Of a DNA stretch of 64,000 bases, positions 30,201-39,711 are shown piece after piece (within the stretch, counting starts at the first letter, position 1; every line of letters begins with the position of its first letter). Under the pieces are notes generated by a model. The model had not been told where the DNA came from and did not search any database. It was given only the letters and a program-made list of their open reading frames with translations. The stretch covers positions 982,501-1,046,500 of the forward strand of contig CANJKZ010000114.1 of assembly GCA_947471745.1 (NCBI GenBank), given 5' to 3'. The stretch is from Closterium sp. Naga37s-1. Lineage: Eukaryota > Streptophyta > Zygnematophyceae > Desmidiales > Closteriaceae. Position numbers and translations under genes: made by a program.

Positions 30201-32845
30201 GAGCTGGAGGTGCTGCCGGCGTTGGAGCTGGCGCTGCTGGAGGTGCTGGAGCCACTGGTCCCGGAGGTGCTCGTACTAGACGTATTGGAGCTGCTGGAGC
30301 TGGAGGTACTACAGGAGTTGGAGCTGGAGGCGCTGGAGTTGGCGCTGCTGGTGGTGCTGGAGCCGCTGGTCCCGGAGGTGCTCGTACTGGAGGTACTGGA
30401 GCTACTGGAGCTGGAGGTGCTGCAGGTGCTGGAGGTGCTGGAGGCGTTGGAGCTGGAGCCGCTGGAGGCGCTGGAGCTGGAGCTGCTGGAGGTGCTAGAG
30501 CTGGTGGTCCTGCTGGCGTTGGAGCTGAAGACCTTGGAGCTGGGGGTACTGGTGCTGTCGGTGCTGGTTCTGGAGGCCCTGTGCGGCCGCGACCGTAGTT
30601 CGTTCCACTGCTTCAGCAGGTTCTTGGTCTCCCGCCTTCTACTGGCCCTACTCCTCCCTTACTGTGTCCACCGCCTGACCAGTCGCAGTCGCAGTTACAG
30701 CCAGCCTCCCCACTGCCTGCTCCTTCTCCTTACACTGGGCCGACAGGAGGTCTTGCGGAGCGTCGTGAGCCCGAGTCTCATCCTGCGTCGCCTGTTCGCG
30801 CTGTTCGCACTGGTCGTCGTGTTCCACGTCAGCGTCCTCCTCCTGTCCCAGGCACGCACCAGATGGCACTTCGTCCTTCCTCTGCTCCACAGCGTGTCCC
30901 TCTGCCGTCGCCTCCTGCGTCCTCTCTTCCTGAGGTTCCTGACCCGCCGTCAGACCTTGATCGTGCTGCCAGTCCTACTATCATGCGTCTTCTCGCCACT
31001 GTGGTCACTAACCCCTCGTTTGAGTCTACTGCTGCGTCTGCTCTAGTTGCTGAGCTTGTTGACTTTGCTGCTGCCTGTCGCCTTGACTACGCAGCTAGTC
31101 TTGTTGCTGAGTCTGAGTCTGTCTGTCCTCCGTCCGTCGGGGGTGAGTGTGCTCTTGGCACGGACGTCCTTGAGGACAGGCAGGAGGACTTTGAGTGTTT
31201 TGCAGCTGCTTTACCTCATCTCGTGTCCATGCTGATTGCACCTGAGGGAGACCCGGATGCACCAGACATCCCGACCCCGCGCTCTTACGCAGAGGCGATT
31301 GAGGGTCCCTACTCCTCTCAGTGGCAGACAGCCATGGACGCAGAGATGGCTTCCTGGAAGTCCACAGGCACCTACGTCGACGAGGTTCCCCCACTTGGGG
31401 CGAACATCGTCAGTGGCATGTGGATTTTCAGGGTGAAGCGGCCGCCGGGTTCTCCGCCTGTCTTCAAGGCGCGTTACGTTGCTCGAGGCTTCAGTCAGCG
31501 ACAGGGAGTTGACTTCTTCCAGACCTTCTCCCCTACCCCGAAGATGACCACTCTTCGGGTGCTGCTGCACGTTGCCGCACAGCGTGACTACGAGCTTCAC
31601 TCTCTTGGCTTCAGCACAGCCTTCCTACAGGGCAGCCTGCATGAGGAGATCTGGCTGCGCCGCCCACCTGGCTTCACTGGGTCGTTTCCTGCAGGTACCC
31701 AGTGGAGCCTCTGGCGGCCAGTCTACGGTCTCCGCCAGGTGCCTCGCGAGTGGCACGACACACTGAGGACGTTGCTTGCGGCTCTTGGGTTTGCTCCTTC
31801 GACTGCTGACCCGTCGCTGTTTCTACGCACTGACACTTCTCTGCCGCCGTTCTACATCCTCGTGTACGTCGACGACTTGGTCTTTGCCACTGCTGATACT
31901 GCTGGACTGGCCTCTGTGAAGTCGGAGCTGCATAAGAGACACATGTGCACAGACCTGGGTGAGCTGCGCAGCTATCTTGGCTTGCAGATCACCCGGGACA
32001 GAGCACAGCGCACCATTACCTTGACTCAGTCACACATGGTGCAGCAGGTCCTTCAGCGCTTCGACTTCCAGTACTCCTCGCCACAGTCCACTCCTCTGCC
32101 TACCGGTCACTCGCTCTCAGCTCTACCTTCGGATGACGTAGAGCCGAGTGGCCCGTATCCAGAGCTTGTGGGCTGCCTCATGTACCTGATGACCTGCACT
32201 CGACCTGACCTTGCTTACCCTCTTAGCATCCTGGCACGCTACGTTGCGCCCGGGAGACACCGACCAGAGCACTGGAAGGCCGCTAAGAGGGTGATGCGCT
32301 ACTTGTGCAGTACGTCGGTCATGGGGCTCGTGCTTGGAGGACGGGCTCGTGTTGTCCTCACTGGCCACGCAGACGCTTCTTGGGTTGACGACTTGGCTAC
32401 GCAGCGGTCGTCACAGGGTTACACTTTCAGCCTTGGCTCCGGCTCTGTTTCGTGGCGGTCAACCCGCTCGTCTTCTGTTCTCAGTTCCAGTTGTGAGGCT
32501 GAGATCTACGCAGGGGCCATGGCTGCACAGGAGTTACACTGGCTCACCTACCTGCTGACCGACTTGGGAGAGCCGCCTCGTTCTCCCCCAGTTCTGTACG
32601 TCGACAACAAGGCAATGCTTGCCTTGTGTCAGGAGCACAGACTGGAGCACAGAACGAAGCACATCGCTCTGCGCTACTTCCTTGCTCGAGAGTTGCAGCA
32701 GCGTGGTCAGTTTCGTCTTGCTTACGTGGCCTCTCGGGCCAACACTGCTGATATCTTCACCAAGGCACTTGCGCCTTGTGATCATCAGCGTTTCTGTACT
32801 GTTCTAGGCCTTGTGCCTACTTTGCCTCACTTGCTCACTTCTTGA
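27277..32845 (+). pseudogene. Element III gag-pol (gag N-terminus missing, several stops)
   Basis: ATG 27277 leads into a Gly/Ser-rich stretch that corresponds to the middle of element II's gag; the UBN2-like N-terminal domain is absent. The LTPQQLREWYA module occurs twice (about 27440, 27570), then the zinc finger C-x13-C-x4-H-x4-C, LDSGASRCFFRD (protease) and integrase with VVDDYSRY, LHSDRGGEF and VVERRIG. Breaks: TAG in the first module copy, TAG at 29116-29118, a frameshift in a C-run near 29405, TAG at 29657-29659 and TAG before FVPLLQQ (about 30597). The linker (29560-30590) holds two more module copies. RT has YVDD at 31865-31876; RNase H ends in TGA at 32843-32845. Confidence 0.92.
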
Positions 32846-33074
32846 CTTTGCTTGTACTGTGATCTATATACATATACCTGCATGCTTACACTTGCTAGGT
32901 TTTGATCACTGTACTGTTTGTTCTCCATTATATAACTCTGCATGTGAACTGGCCTTGTGGCCATTTGCTTGTGCTCAGAATGCGTGGTGACTTCGTGATC
33001 CACCCTGAGCTTGCTTTGCTTTTCTTGACCGGTCTTGTGACCTCTTGTTCTCCCCCACTTTGCCTATGGGGGTG

Positions 33075-33204
33075 TGTCAAACTTATATGCTGCTTATTGT
33101 GTAGGCTATAGTGGGGTAGCCCATATGGGGTACAACCCAATTAGGGTTTCCTACTTGTACCCATCTTGCTGCTAGTTCATTCATTCTCGTTCATTATTCT
33201 GACA
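33075..33204 (+). repeat. 3' LTR of element III
   Basis: 130 bp after TATGGGGGTG, followed by AGATG. Confidence 0.95.
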
Positions 33205-33740
33205 AGATGATGGTGTTGATGATGGCATACACGAATGCATTCTTAATGTTGGTTTGGCAGAGGTCGAGCTGTTTGGCAGCGGTGATGTACAAAAGGATGC
33301 GGATGGAGGTATGACGACTGACAGGAGCAAACGTCTTGTCGTAGTCGGCGTCGTGCAGCTGAGCGTGAGACGATCTTCCAAGTTTCGCATCGTTGCGGAG
33401 CTTCCACTTTTGCGTTCATGGATTCTTGCCATTTTTTTACTGTCAAGTCCTTGCAGGGCTCGACAAATTGTTGCTGGCTCAAAGTGAGACAAGAGCCCGC
33501 CAACAGCTACGGTGATGCCATGGACGCAGAGTCCAGCTTCACCCCAAACAAATCCTTCGCAACTTTCGTTGGCACTAGTTATTTCCACGACGTCGTCGTA
33601 TCCTTCGGAGTCGCCAGGGTTAAAGCGGATTGTGTCATATGAGGTGCCATGGTTGGGGACGTCCTCCATGGGTGAGTGGTTTTCTTCACCAGTGTATGTG
33701 AAAGCCACTTGTGTAATGTCGTCTGCCTTCAACAAGAAGG
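33205..33740 (-). pseudogene. Element V RT N-terminal part
   Basis: On the minus strand, with frameshifts: FEPATICRALQGLDSKK, KWQESMNAKVEAPQRCETW (RT start, like EKWRAAMAAEVAALQRRGTW of element I), then RHTSIRI-like and NAFVYAIINTI. Here element III splits it. The region upstream of it on the minus strand is an acidic linker. Confidence 0.75.
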
Positions 33741-33744
33741 ACCT

Positions 33745-34010
33745 TTGTTCATGAAGCTTCGAATTCGAGCTCCTAGCGCGAACAACACAAATTTGGATGT
33801 ACTACGACGATACACTTCCTCTCTTGAACTACGGCACTCCTCAAGGAAAGGCACAAGTTTTACACCGTGTTGATCCAGAACGTCTAACATGCTGAGCAGT
33901 TGGTAATCCGATATTTTAAGGATCATTGGGAGAGGAAACAAGCACCAGAATATCATCATCTATACAGAGGCAAACAATGAAGCGCCATCAGGACGAAAGG
34001 CTCTATTCTG
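33745..34010 (+). pseudogene. Inverted gag piece of element V
   Basis: The plus strand encodes SFEFELLARTTQIWMYYDD, then in the next frame FYTVLIQNV, stop, HAEQLVIRYFKDHWERKQAP. This matches element I's gag (SFEFELLEQGAQIRMY; FTVLIRNLAPEEQLSIRPFKNEW). It lies between minus-strand RT and minus-strand gag start, so it was inverted after insertion or comes from another copy. Confidence 0.65.
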
Positions 34011-34250
34011 CTTGCATTGAGAGAAAATGGGGGCACGTGATAGCACGTACCAAAGGTAGGAAAACTACTCTCAACCCACCTACAAACCACATCCCAACTC
34101 ACACGAGGGTGAAACGTACGAAGGCTCAGCACCTCAGTCTTGATCAATGATCTTTACACCTTGGATGTCGCCAGAAATTTGTTATGAGCTGATGCTAATG
34201 CATATAAGTGTGCACGTTGTTCTTTAGCAGATGCTTGACTTTGCCAATCG

Positions 34251-34484
34251 TCAAAGATGAAGGACCTCACCTAGTTGAATCCAAGAGGGTCCACAACTCT
34301 TCGGGAGTAGCTGGAGCAATCGATTCTCATTGGTTGATGATGGCCCTTGAGGGCGCATCAGGGCGTTGATGCGTGAGATGAGTTGCTCAATGATGGCAGT
34401 GTCAACGAATGGCATTCCATACGGGACACTGGTTGAACTTGGGGCTGGATTTTCTCTAGCCTCGTCCCAATCAGCACTTGGCAT
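34251..34484 (-). pseudogene. Element V gag N-terminus
   Basis: It starts MPSADWDEARENPAPSSTSV, which matches element I's MPGADCGEA.ENPVLPSTNV, and continues IIEQLISRINAL (element I: LLEQLISRISAL). This supports ATG 5832 as the start of element I's gag. Confidence 0.7.
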
Positions 34485-34575
34485 GTTGCAGGTTTTGTAC
34501 TAAAGTTATCTTTGAAGATTTCTATGAAATAACTTTAATTTGCTTTTCTTATCATCCAACCTCGCTCTCATACCA

Positions 34576-34658
34576 TGTTGTGATAAATTCTGAATCAGTT
34601 GGATAGGATAAGGAGCCTCAGAGTTAAGAGCACAGTCCTAGTTGAACCTTGTCATAGT
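34576..34658 (-). repeat. 5' LTR of element V, inner part
   Basis: TGTTGTGATAAATTCTGAATC...TGTCATAGT, next to the priming-site complement GCTCTCATACCA. It is interrupted by element VI and resumes at 36319 (TAATGTAAATAAC), where similarity to the 3' LTR can be followed to about 36440 (GAGGGTACATTTTCC...GGTATTGGTATAGTA). Confidence 0.75.
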
Positions 34659-34797
34659 TGTTAAAGTTTAGAAGAAAGAAGAGGGAAGAAGGGGGATGCA
34701 CTAGCAAGAATGGGGACACAAATAGGAAACCCTAGAAGGGTTGTACTCGCTATAGAGCACCCCACTACAGGCTAGAGCATAAGATAACATTCTGACA
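34659..34797 (-). repeat. 3' LTR of element VI
   Basis: 139 bp, TGTTAAAGTTTAGAAG...ACATTCTGACA on the plus strand, identical to 36175-36313. The complement of the family core (TTGTACTCGCTATAG, CCCCACTACAGGCTA) is present. Confidence 0.95.
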
Positions 34798-35529
34798 CAC
34801 CCCCATAGCCAAAGTGGGGTGTAATCAGCAGAGTAAGCAAAGGAGTACAAGCTCAGGGTGGATCACAATGTCACCACACATTCTGAGCACAAGTTCAAGA
34901 AGCAATAGTTTAAGTTCACAATTATGAGCAAAGCTAGTGGTAGTCACAACGGGCAAGTGAGGAGGAGGAGAGAGAGTGAGAGGAGAGGAGATAGGAGGCG
35001 ACGGCTGAAGCTGCAGACACACAGGCAACAGGAGGCAGACTGGCACAGCGGCTACCGGACGAAGTCCCCGGAATACAGGAGTAACAGGCCCCGCGGCTAA
35101 AGTAGCGGCGGACGAGCAACGGACCCACGGGCGGCTGGCACAGCTGGCTACGACTGGGCTACCGGACGAAGTCCCCGGAATACAGGTGCTGCTGGCGACA
35201 CGACGGCAACCTCCATTCGGCTTCCCCAAACTATCCCACTCCCCCCTGGCACATACCCGCTGCTACACCGCTAGCTCCACTCCCCCTTCACCCCCCCTTA
35301 GTACCACTCCACCGGCTCCAACACGTCCACCCCCCCTCAGCGGCAGCTGCAGCACAGGGAGACGGAGGAGGAGGAGGAGCAGGGAACAGTACACAGTGGG
35401 TGCACCCCCATACCCCGCACCCCCAAACCCTAATACAGGAGAATGGGGAGTAGGAGGGGTGGGGCACGAGTAGAAGCGCTGGGGGACAGTAGGGAGGGCA
35501 GGGGCAGCAAGGAGCGGGCCCACCACGGG

Positions 35530-36065
35530 CCTGGTAGGGTCGCCCGAACCGCGCGTAGGCGGCCTGAGCCGCGCGCGGGCCTGGCGCCGCCCGTACGGGC
35601 CGCGCGCGGGCCTGGCGCAGCCCGTACGGGTGGCGCGCGGGCCTGGCGCAGCCCGTACGGGTCGCGCGCGGGCCTGGCGCAGCCCGTACGGGTCGCGCGC
35701 TGGCCTGGCGCAGCCCGTACGGGTCGCGCGCTGGCCTGGCGCAGCCCGTACGGGTCGCGCGCTGCCTGTACGGGCCGCGCGCAGGCCACGACGGGCGACG
35801 GGGGGCGACGAACGGGTCCCCGTCGCCCGTCGCGGCGCCTCCCGAGGGCGACGCGACGGTTGACGGGGCCGAAGCCCGCCGCGCGCCTCGGGGCGCACAG
35901 CGGGCAGAGAACCGCCGCGCGCCTCGGGGCGCACGGCGGGCAGAGAACCGCCGCGCGCCTCGGGGCGCACGGCGGGAAGAAAACCGCCGCGCGCCTCGGG
36001 GCGCACGGCGGGAAGAAAACCGCCGCGCGCCTCGGGGCGCACGGCGGGAAGAAAACTGCCACACG
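35530..36065 (-). repeat. GC-rich tandem repeats of element VI
   Basis: Two arrays: 30-bp units (GCGCGGGCCTGGCGCAGCCC + GTACGGGTCG) at about 35560-35780, and about 35-bp units (CGCCGCGCGCCTCGGGGCGC + ACGGCGGGAAGAAAA) at about 35875-36070. They occupy the leader position, as in elements II-IV. Confidence 0.9.
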
Positions 36066-36174
36066 CCACGGGGCGTGCGGCACCGAGTGTAGTGGTAGGA
36101 GTTGCAGCAGAAGCTAGGAGGTGGTAAGCCCACCCACAGGATCGATGCAAGGGGATCGACCTGCTCTGATACCA

Positions 36175-36313
36175 TGTTAAAGTTTAGAAGAAAGAAGAGG
36201 GAAGAAGGGGGATGCACTAGCAAGAATGGGGACACAAATAGGAAACCCTAGAAGGGTTGTACTCGCTATAGAGCACCCCACTACAGGCTAGAGCATAAGA
36301 TAACATTCTGACA
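36175..36313 (-). repeat. 5' LTR of element VI
   Basis: 139 bp, identical to the other copy; preceded on the plus strand by GCTCTGATACCA. Confidence 0.95.
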
Positions 36314-36440
36314 ATAGTTAATGTAAATAACAATATAATAAATATATCACACAAATTGGTTGATGCAGTGCTAGCTAGTAATACACTATGAGGGTACATT
36401 TTCCTTATTTAACTGTATTAAAGGTATTGGTATAGTACCA

Positions 36441-36800
36441 TCATACTCCGGTGCGCTTATAAAAAAAACGCTAAAAGGGGGGGGGATTGCGCCTATAATA
36501 TGGCAACATCTACACGCGTGTGGGGCAATATAATGGCAGAAATGTTTTTTTTCTCCCTGTTTAAATATATATGAAAATGTAGCTCGCGTTTAGAACTATT
36601 TACTCTAGTCTTTTTTTTGTTTTTATTCTCGCTGTACGTTGTTATGCATGCAAATCTTTGATAAGTGTTCATAAACGTGGCCAGGTTCTGAGTATAAGAA
36701 GATTCTTGTGCCGGCGCACGCTTTCATGCACGCAAAAGGCCCAATCACAACAACGAGCGGCAATTTTGATGCTAACAATGATGAGGGCAGGCGTGGCATG
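36441..36800. other. AT-rich spacer between V and IV
   Basis: Homopolymer runs (AAAAAAAA, GGGGGGGG, TTTTTTTT) and no gene. The last five bases, GCATG, are the left target-site duplication of element IV. Confidence 0.5.
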
Positions 36801-36938
36801 TGTCAAACATTATACATGTTCATATTGTGTAGGCTATAGTGGGTTTAGCCTTAGGGGGTACAACATTGCTAGGGTTTCCTACTTGTATCACCCTGCTGCC
36901 TAGTTTCATCCATTCTCGTTCAGTTCTACATTCTAACA
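36801..36938 (+). repeat. 5' LTR of element IV
   Basis: 138 bp, TGTCAAACATTATACATG...ACATTCTAACA, identical to 42068-42205. Confidence 0.96.
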
Positions 36939-37189
36939 TGGTATCCGACGCCTAGGTCAGGACCTAGGACCGACGTTGGTTAGGGCCCACCGTTCCGCCG
37001 TGCCCTTGCGCGACCATGTCTGATAGTACCTCACGCCGTCGTGCGCCCCTACCCGCGCCGTCGAGCGCCCTTACTAGCGCCGTCGAGCGCCCCCCTTCTA
37101 GCGCCGTCATGCGCCCTGTTGCTAGTTGCGCGCTGCCCACTAGCCTCGCATGCAGCCCCTTGCGGCCCCGTGCAGCCCCGTGTGCCGTC

Positions 37190-38010
37190 CGCCTGCCTAC
37201 CCGCGCCCTCGAGCGCCTGCCTACCCGCGCCCTCGAGCGCCTGCCTACTCGCGCCCTTGAGCGCCTGCCTACCCGCGCCCTCAAGCGCCACCCTGCCGCC
37301 CTGCCCTGCAGGCCGCGCGCGGGCCTGCTCTGCACCCGTGCAGCCGCCCCTGGACCCCGAGGCGCGGCCCCTGGACCCCGCGACGCGTCGTCCTGCTCGT
37401 CGCGACGCCTCTGCGGGACCCGGGCGTCGCCCCTGCCTCGTCGCGACGCCCCTACGGGACCCGCGCGTCGCCCCTGCCTCGTCGCGACGCCTCTGCGGGA
37501 CCCGCGCGTCGCCCCTGCCTCGTCGCGACGACCCTGCGGGACCCGCGCGTCGCCCCCGCCTCGTCGCGGCGCTTCTGCGGGACCCGCGCGCATCGCCCCT
37601 GCCTCGTCGCGACGCCTTCGCGCGACACGCGCGTAGCCACTGGGACCCGCGCGGAGTCGCCCCTGCTCGCCGCGGCGCCCTGCCCTACCCCGCGCCCGCC
37701 CTTGGGACGGCCGCCCCTGGCCCCTGGAGCAGCCGCCACTGCAGCAGCCGCCCCTGGCCCCTGGAGCAGCCGCACCTACAGCCGCCCCTGGACCCTGGAC
37801 CCTGGAGCAGCCGCCCCTGCAGCATCCGCCCCTGGCCACCTGGAGCAGCCGCCACTGCAGGAGCCGCCCCTGGCCCCTGGAGCAGGCGCCCCTGCAGCAG
37901 CCGCCCCTGGCCCCTGGAGCAGCTGCCGTCGCGGCCCGGCCCCGCCCTGCAGCAGCTGCCGCGGAGCTCCCTGCCGCGGCCCGGCCCCGCCCTGCAGCTG
38001 TAGCGGCCCC
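37190..38010 (+). repeat. GC-rich tandem-repeat leader of element IV
   Basis: Three successive arrays: 24-bp units (GAGCGCCTGCCTACCCGCGC) at about 37195-37290; 39-bp units (CGACGCCTCTGCGGGACCCG + CGCGTCGCCCCTGCCTCGT) at about 37395-37620; and CCCCTGGCCCCTGGAGCAGC units at about 37715-37935. Unit sequences differ from those of II and III. Confidence 0.88.
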
Positions 38011-38182
38011 GCTGTCACCACCGTCTTGCGCCTGCCCTTCCCACCACTAGTGAGCACTGCCCTGCCCGCGCTGCTACCGCTGCTACTGCTGCTAGTGCTT
38101 TTACTGCTCCCACTGCTACTGCTCCTGCTGCTACTGTTGTTACTGCCGCTACTGCTGCTACTGCTGCTCCTGGCGTGGCCAG

Positions 38183-39711
38183 ATGCAGCTCCAGGGCCGT
38201 GCGCATGAGTCCCTCACGCCCCAGTAGCTTCGTGAGTGGTACGCTAGTTGGGGCTGTCGGGGTGCCCGTAGTGGGAGTTGCTCTGGAGTGGGTAGTTCGG
38301 GAGCTTCTGGTAGTGGACAGGTGCAGTTGCAGCGTCGTCCCCGCGAGGCTCTTTCGCCCCAGCAGCTTCGTGAGTGGTACGCTAGTTGGGGCTGTCGGGG
38401 TGGCCGTAGTGGGAGTCGCTCTGGAGTGGGTCGTTCGGGAGCTTCTGGTAGTGGCCAGGTGCAGCTGCAGCGTCGTCCCTGCGAGGCTCTTTTGCCCCAG
38501 CAGCTTCGTGAGTGGTACGCTCAGAGTAGCGGGTCACTGAGTCCTGCTCGCTGCCCGTACGTCATTCGCACAGGTGACCGGACTGGTCAGCCTTGCGGGA
38601 CACCTAGTCACACAGAGTCCCGCTGCTTCGCCCGTCTGAGCGACGCTTGGCGTACAGAGTTTGGCGACGACGCTGAGCTCCCCTCCTGGCTGGAGCTGCT
38701 TAGGAAGAGGGTAGATATCTTTGCTCTTGACTATGATGCTCTCCTCACTGCCATGTATGCATTGTCTACTAGTGCTGAGGGTGCCTGTCACCTGAGTGTG
38801 CCGCCTGATCCCAGTATCCAGTCTGCTGCTCTAGGTACTGGTGAGGCTGCCGCACTAGGTGCTCGTGTGTCTGTTGCCTCAGGTGCTGGTGAGGCTGCCG
38901 CTCTAGGTGCTAGTGTGTCTGTTGCCCCAGGTGCTGGTGAGGCTGCTGCTCTAGGTACTCGTGAGTCTGCGCCCTCTGGTACTGCGTCTACTGAGGCACT
39001 GCACACCTTCACACTGGACTCAGGTGCTTCCCGCTGTTTCTTTCGTGACCGCACTGCCCTTGAGCAGCTTGCTCGGCCAGTTGCAGTCTCCCTCGCTGAC
39101 CCCTCTGGGGGTCCGGTCATTGCGACCTCCTCCACTGTCCTCCCTTGTCCTGCGGTCCCGTCGGGCACACTGTCAGGTCTCTACCTCCCCTCGTTCTCTA
39201 CGAACTTGGTGGCGGGTCGTGCGCTCCAGGACGGGGGTGTCCACCAGTTCACCCCTGCCTACGAGCGCGTGACACACTGCACGTGTGCTCGGACGGGTCG
39301 CCACCTGGCTACCTTCACTCGGCAGCCGGGGTCGGACCTGTACACACTGAACACTGAGTCCCCTCAGGTAGCTGCGTCTGCGTCTGCGTTAGGTCAGCTG
39401 TCGGCCCCCTGCTCGTGTCGCTCCCTGGTGCACGAGACCGTCCTCACGCACCACCGCCTTGGTCACCCGTCAGTGCAGCGCCTTCGTGGCATGCACTCCC
39501 GGTACCTTGTCTCTGGTCTTTCCAGGGTTCTCCCTCCCCTCCCACCCTCGCCTGCTCCTCCCTGTCTTCCCTGTGTCGAGGGGCGGCAGCGCGCCGCTCC
39601 TCACTCCTCCTCGTTTCCCCCGACGACTGCTCCCCTGCAGACCCTCCACATGGACGTGTGGGGCCCCGCGTCCGTGGACAGGGTCACGAGAGGTACTGCT
39701 TGATAGTTGTT
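38183..39711 (+). pseudogene. Element IV gag (without N-terminus), protease and integrase start
   Basis: The frame from ATG 38183 starts directly in the LTPQQLREWYASW module, which is present three times (about 38200, 38340, 38480; the first with TAG for a glutamine). The zinc finger C-x13-C-x4-H-x4-C, LDSGASRCFFRD and the GAG-pre-integrase region with the CLPCVEG site follow. A 4-bp loss near 39665 (compared with II) ends this frame at 39703; in the shifted frame GHERYCLIVVE continues to the deletion junction. Confidence 0.88.

Larger units (their letters stand above)
26063..33204 (+). mobile_element. Element III: short-LTR Ty1/copia retrotransposon
   Basis: LTRs at 26063-26188 (126 bp) and 33075-33204 (130 bp) are flanked by AGATG (26058-26062, 33205-33209). 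The priming site TGGTTTCAGAGC is at 26189-26200 and a GGGGG polypurine tract precedes the 3' LTR. A GC-rich leader of about 1 kb replaces the first part of gag; the rest of gag-pol is present with several stops and a frameshift. The LTRs differ by a 4-bp indel and a few substitutions. Confidence 0.95.
34659..36313 (-). mobile_element. Element VI: non-autonomous LTR retrotransposon (1,655 bp)
   Basis: Two identical 139-bp LTRs (34659-34797, 36175-36313) are flanked by ATAGT (34654-34658, 36314-36318). The priming site is a perfect TGGTATCAGAGC on the minus strand (complement at 36163-36174). The polypurine tract complement CACCCCCATAGCC is at 34798-34810. The inside holds no gag or pol. It keeps the post-priming-site hairpin (36139-36161) and the GCTCAG...CTGAGC hairpin near 34850-34890, both shared with the coding copia elements. 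The rest is GC-rich tandem repeats. It is likely mobilised by proteins of the II/III/VIII family. Confidence 0.93.
22489..36440 (-). mobile_element. Element V: old, rearranged minus-strand Ty1/copia element of the element I clade
   Basis: The 3' LTR is at 22489-22916 and the polypurine tract (complement CTCCCCTTCACTC) at 22917-22929. RNase H and RT pieces follow rightwards on the minus strand, and the priming site (complement GCTCTCATACCA) is at 34564-34575. The 5' LTR starts at 34576, is interrupted by element VI and becomes unrecognisable near 36440. Proteins and LTR palindromes resemble element I. Elements IX, III and VI are inserted in it. A gag piece at about 33745-34010 lies on the plus strand, so part of the body was inverted. 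Confidence 0.8.

Noticed and set aside
29532-31046. A 504-codon Leu/Glu/Val-rich frame in element III
   Set aside because: It is the shifted frame of the Gly/Ala-rich linker of the polyprotein; the true frame carries LREWFARRW and the RT entry region.
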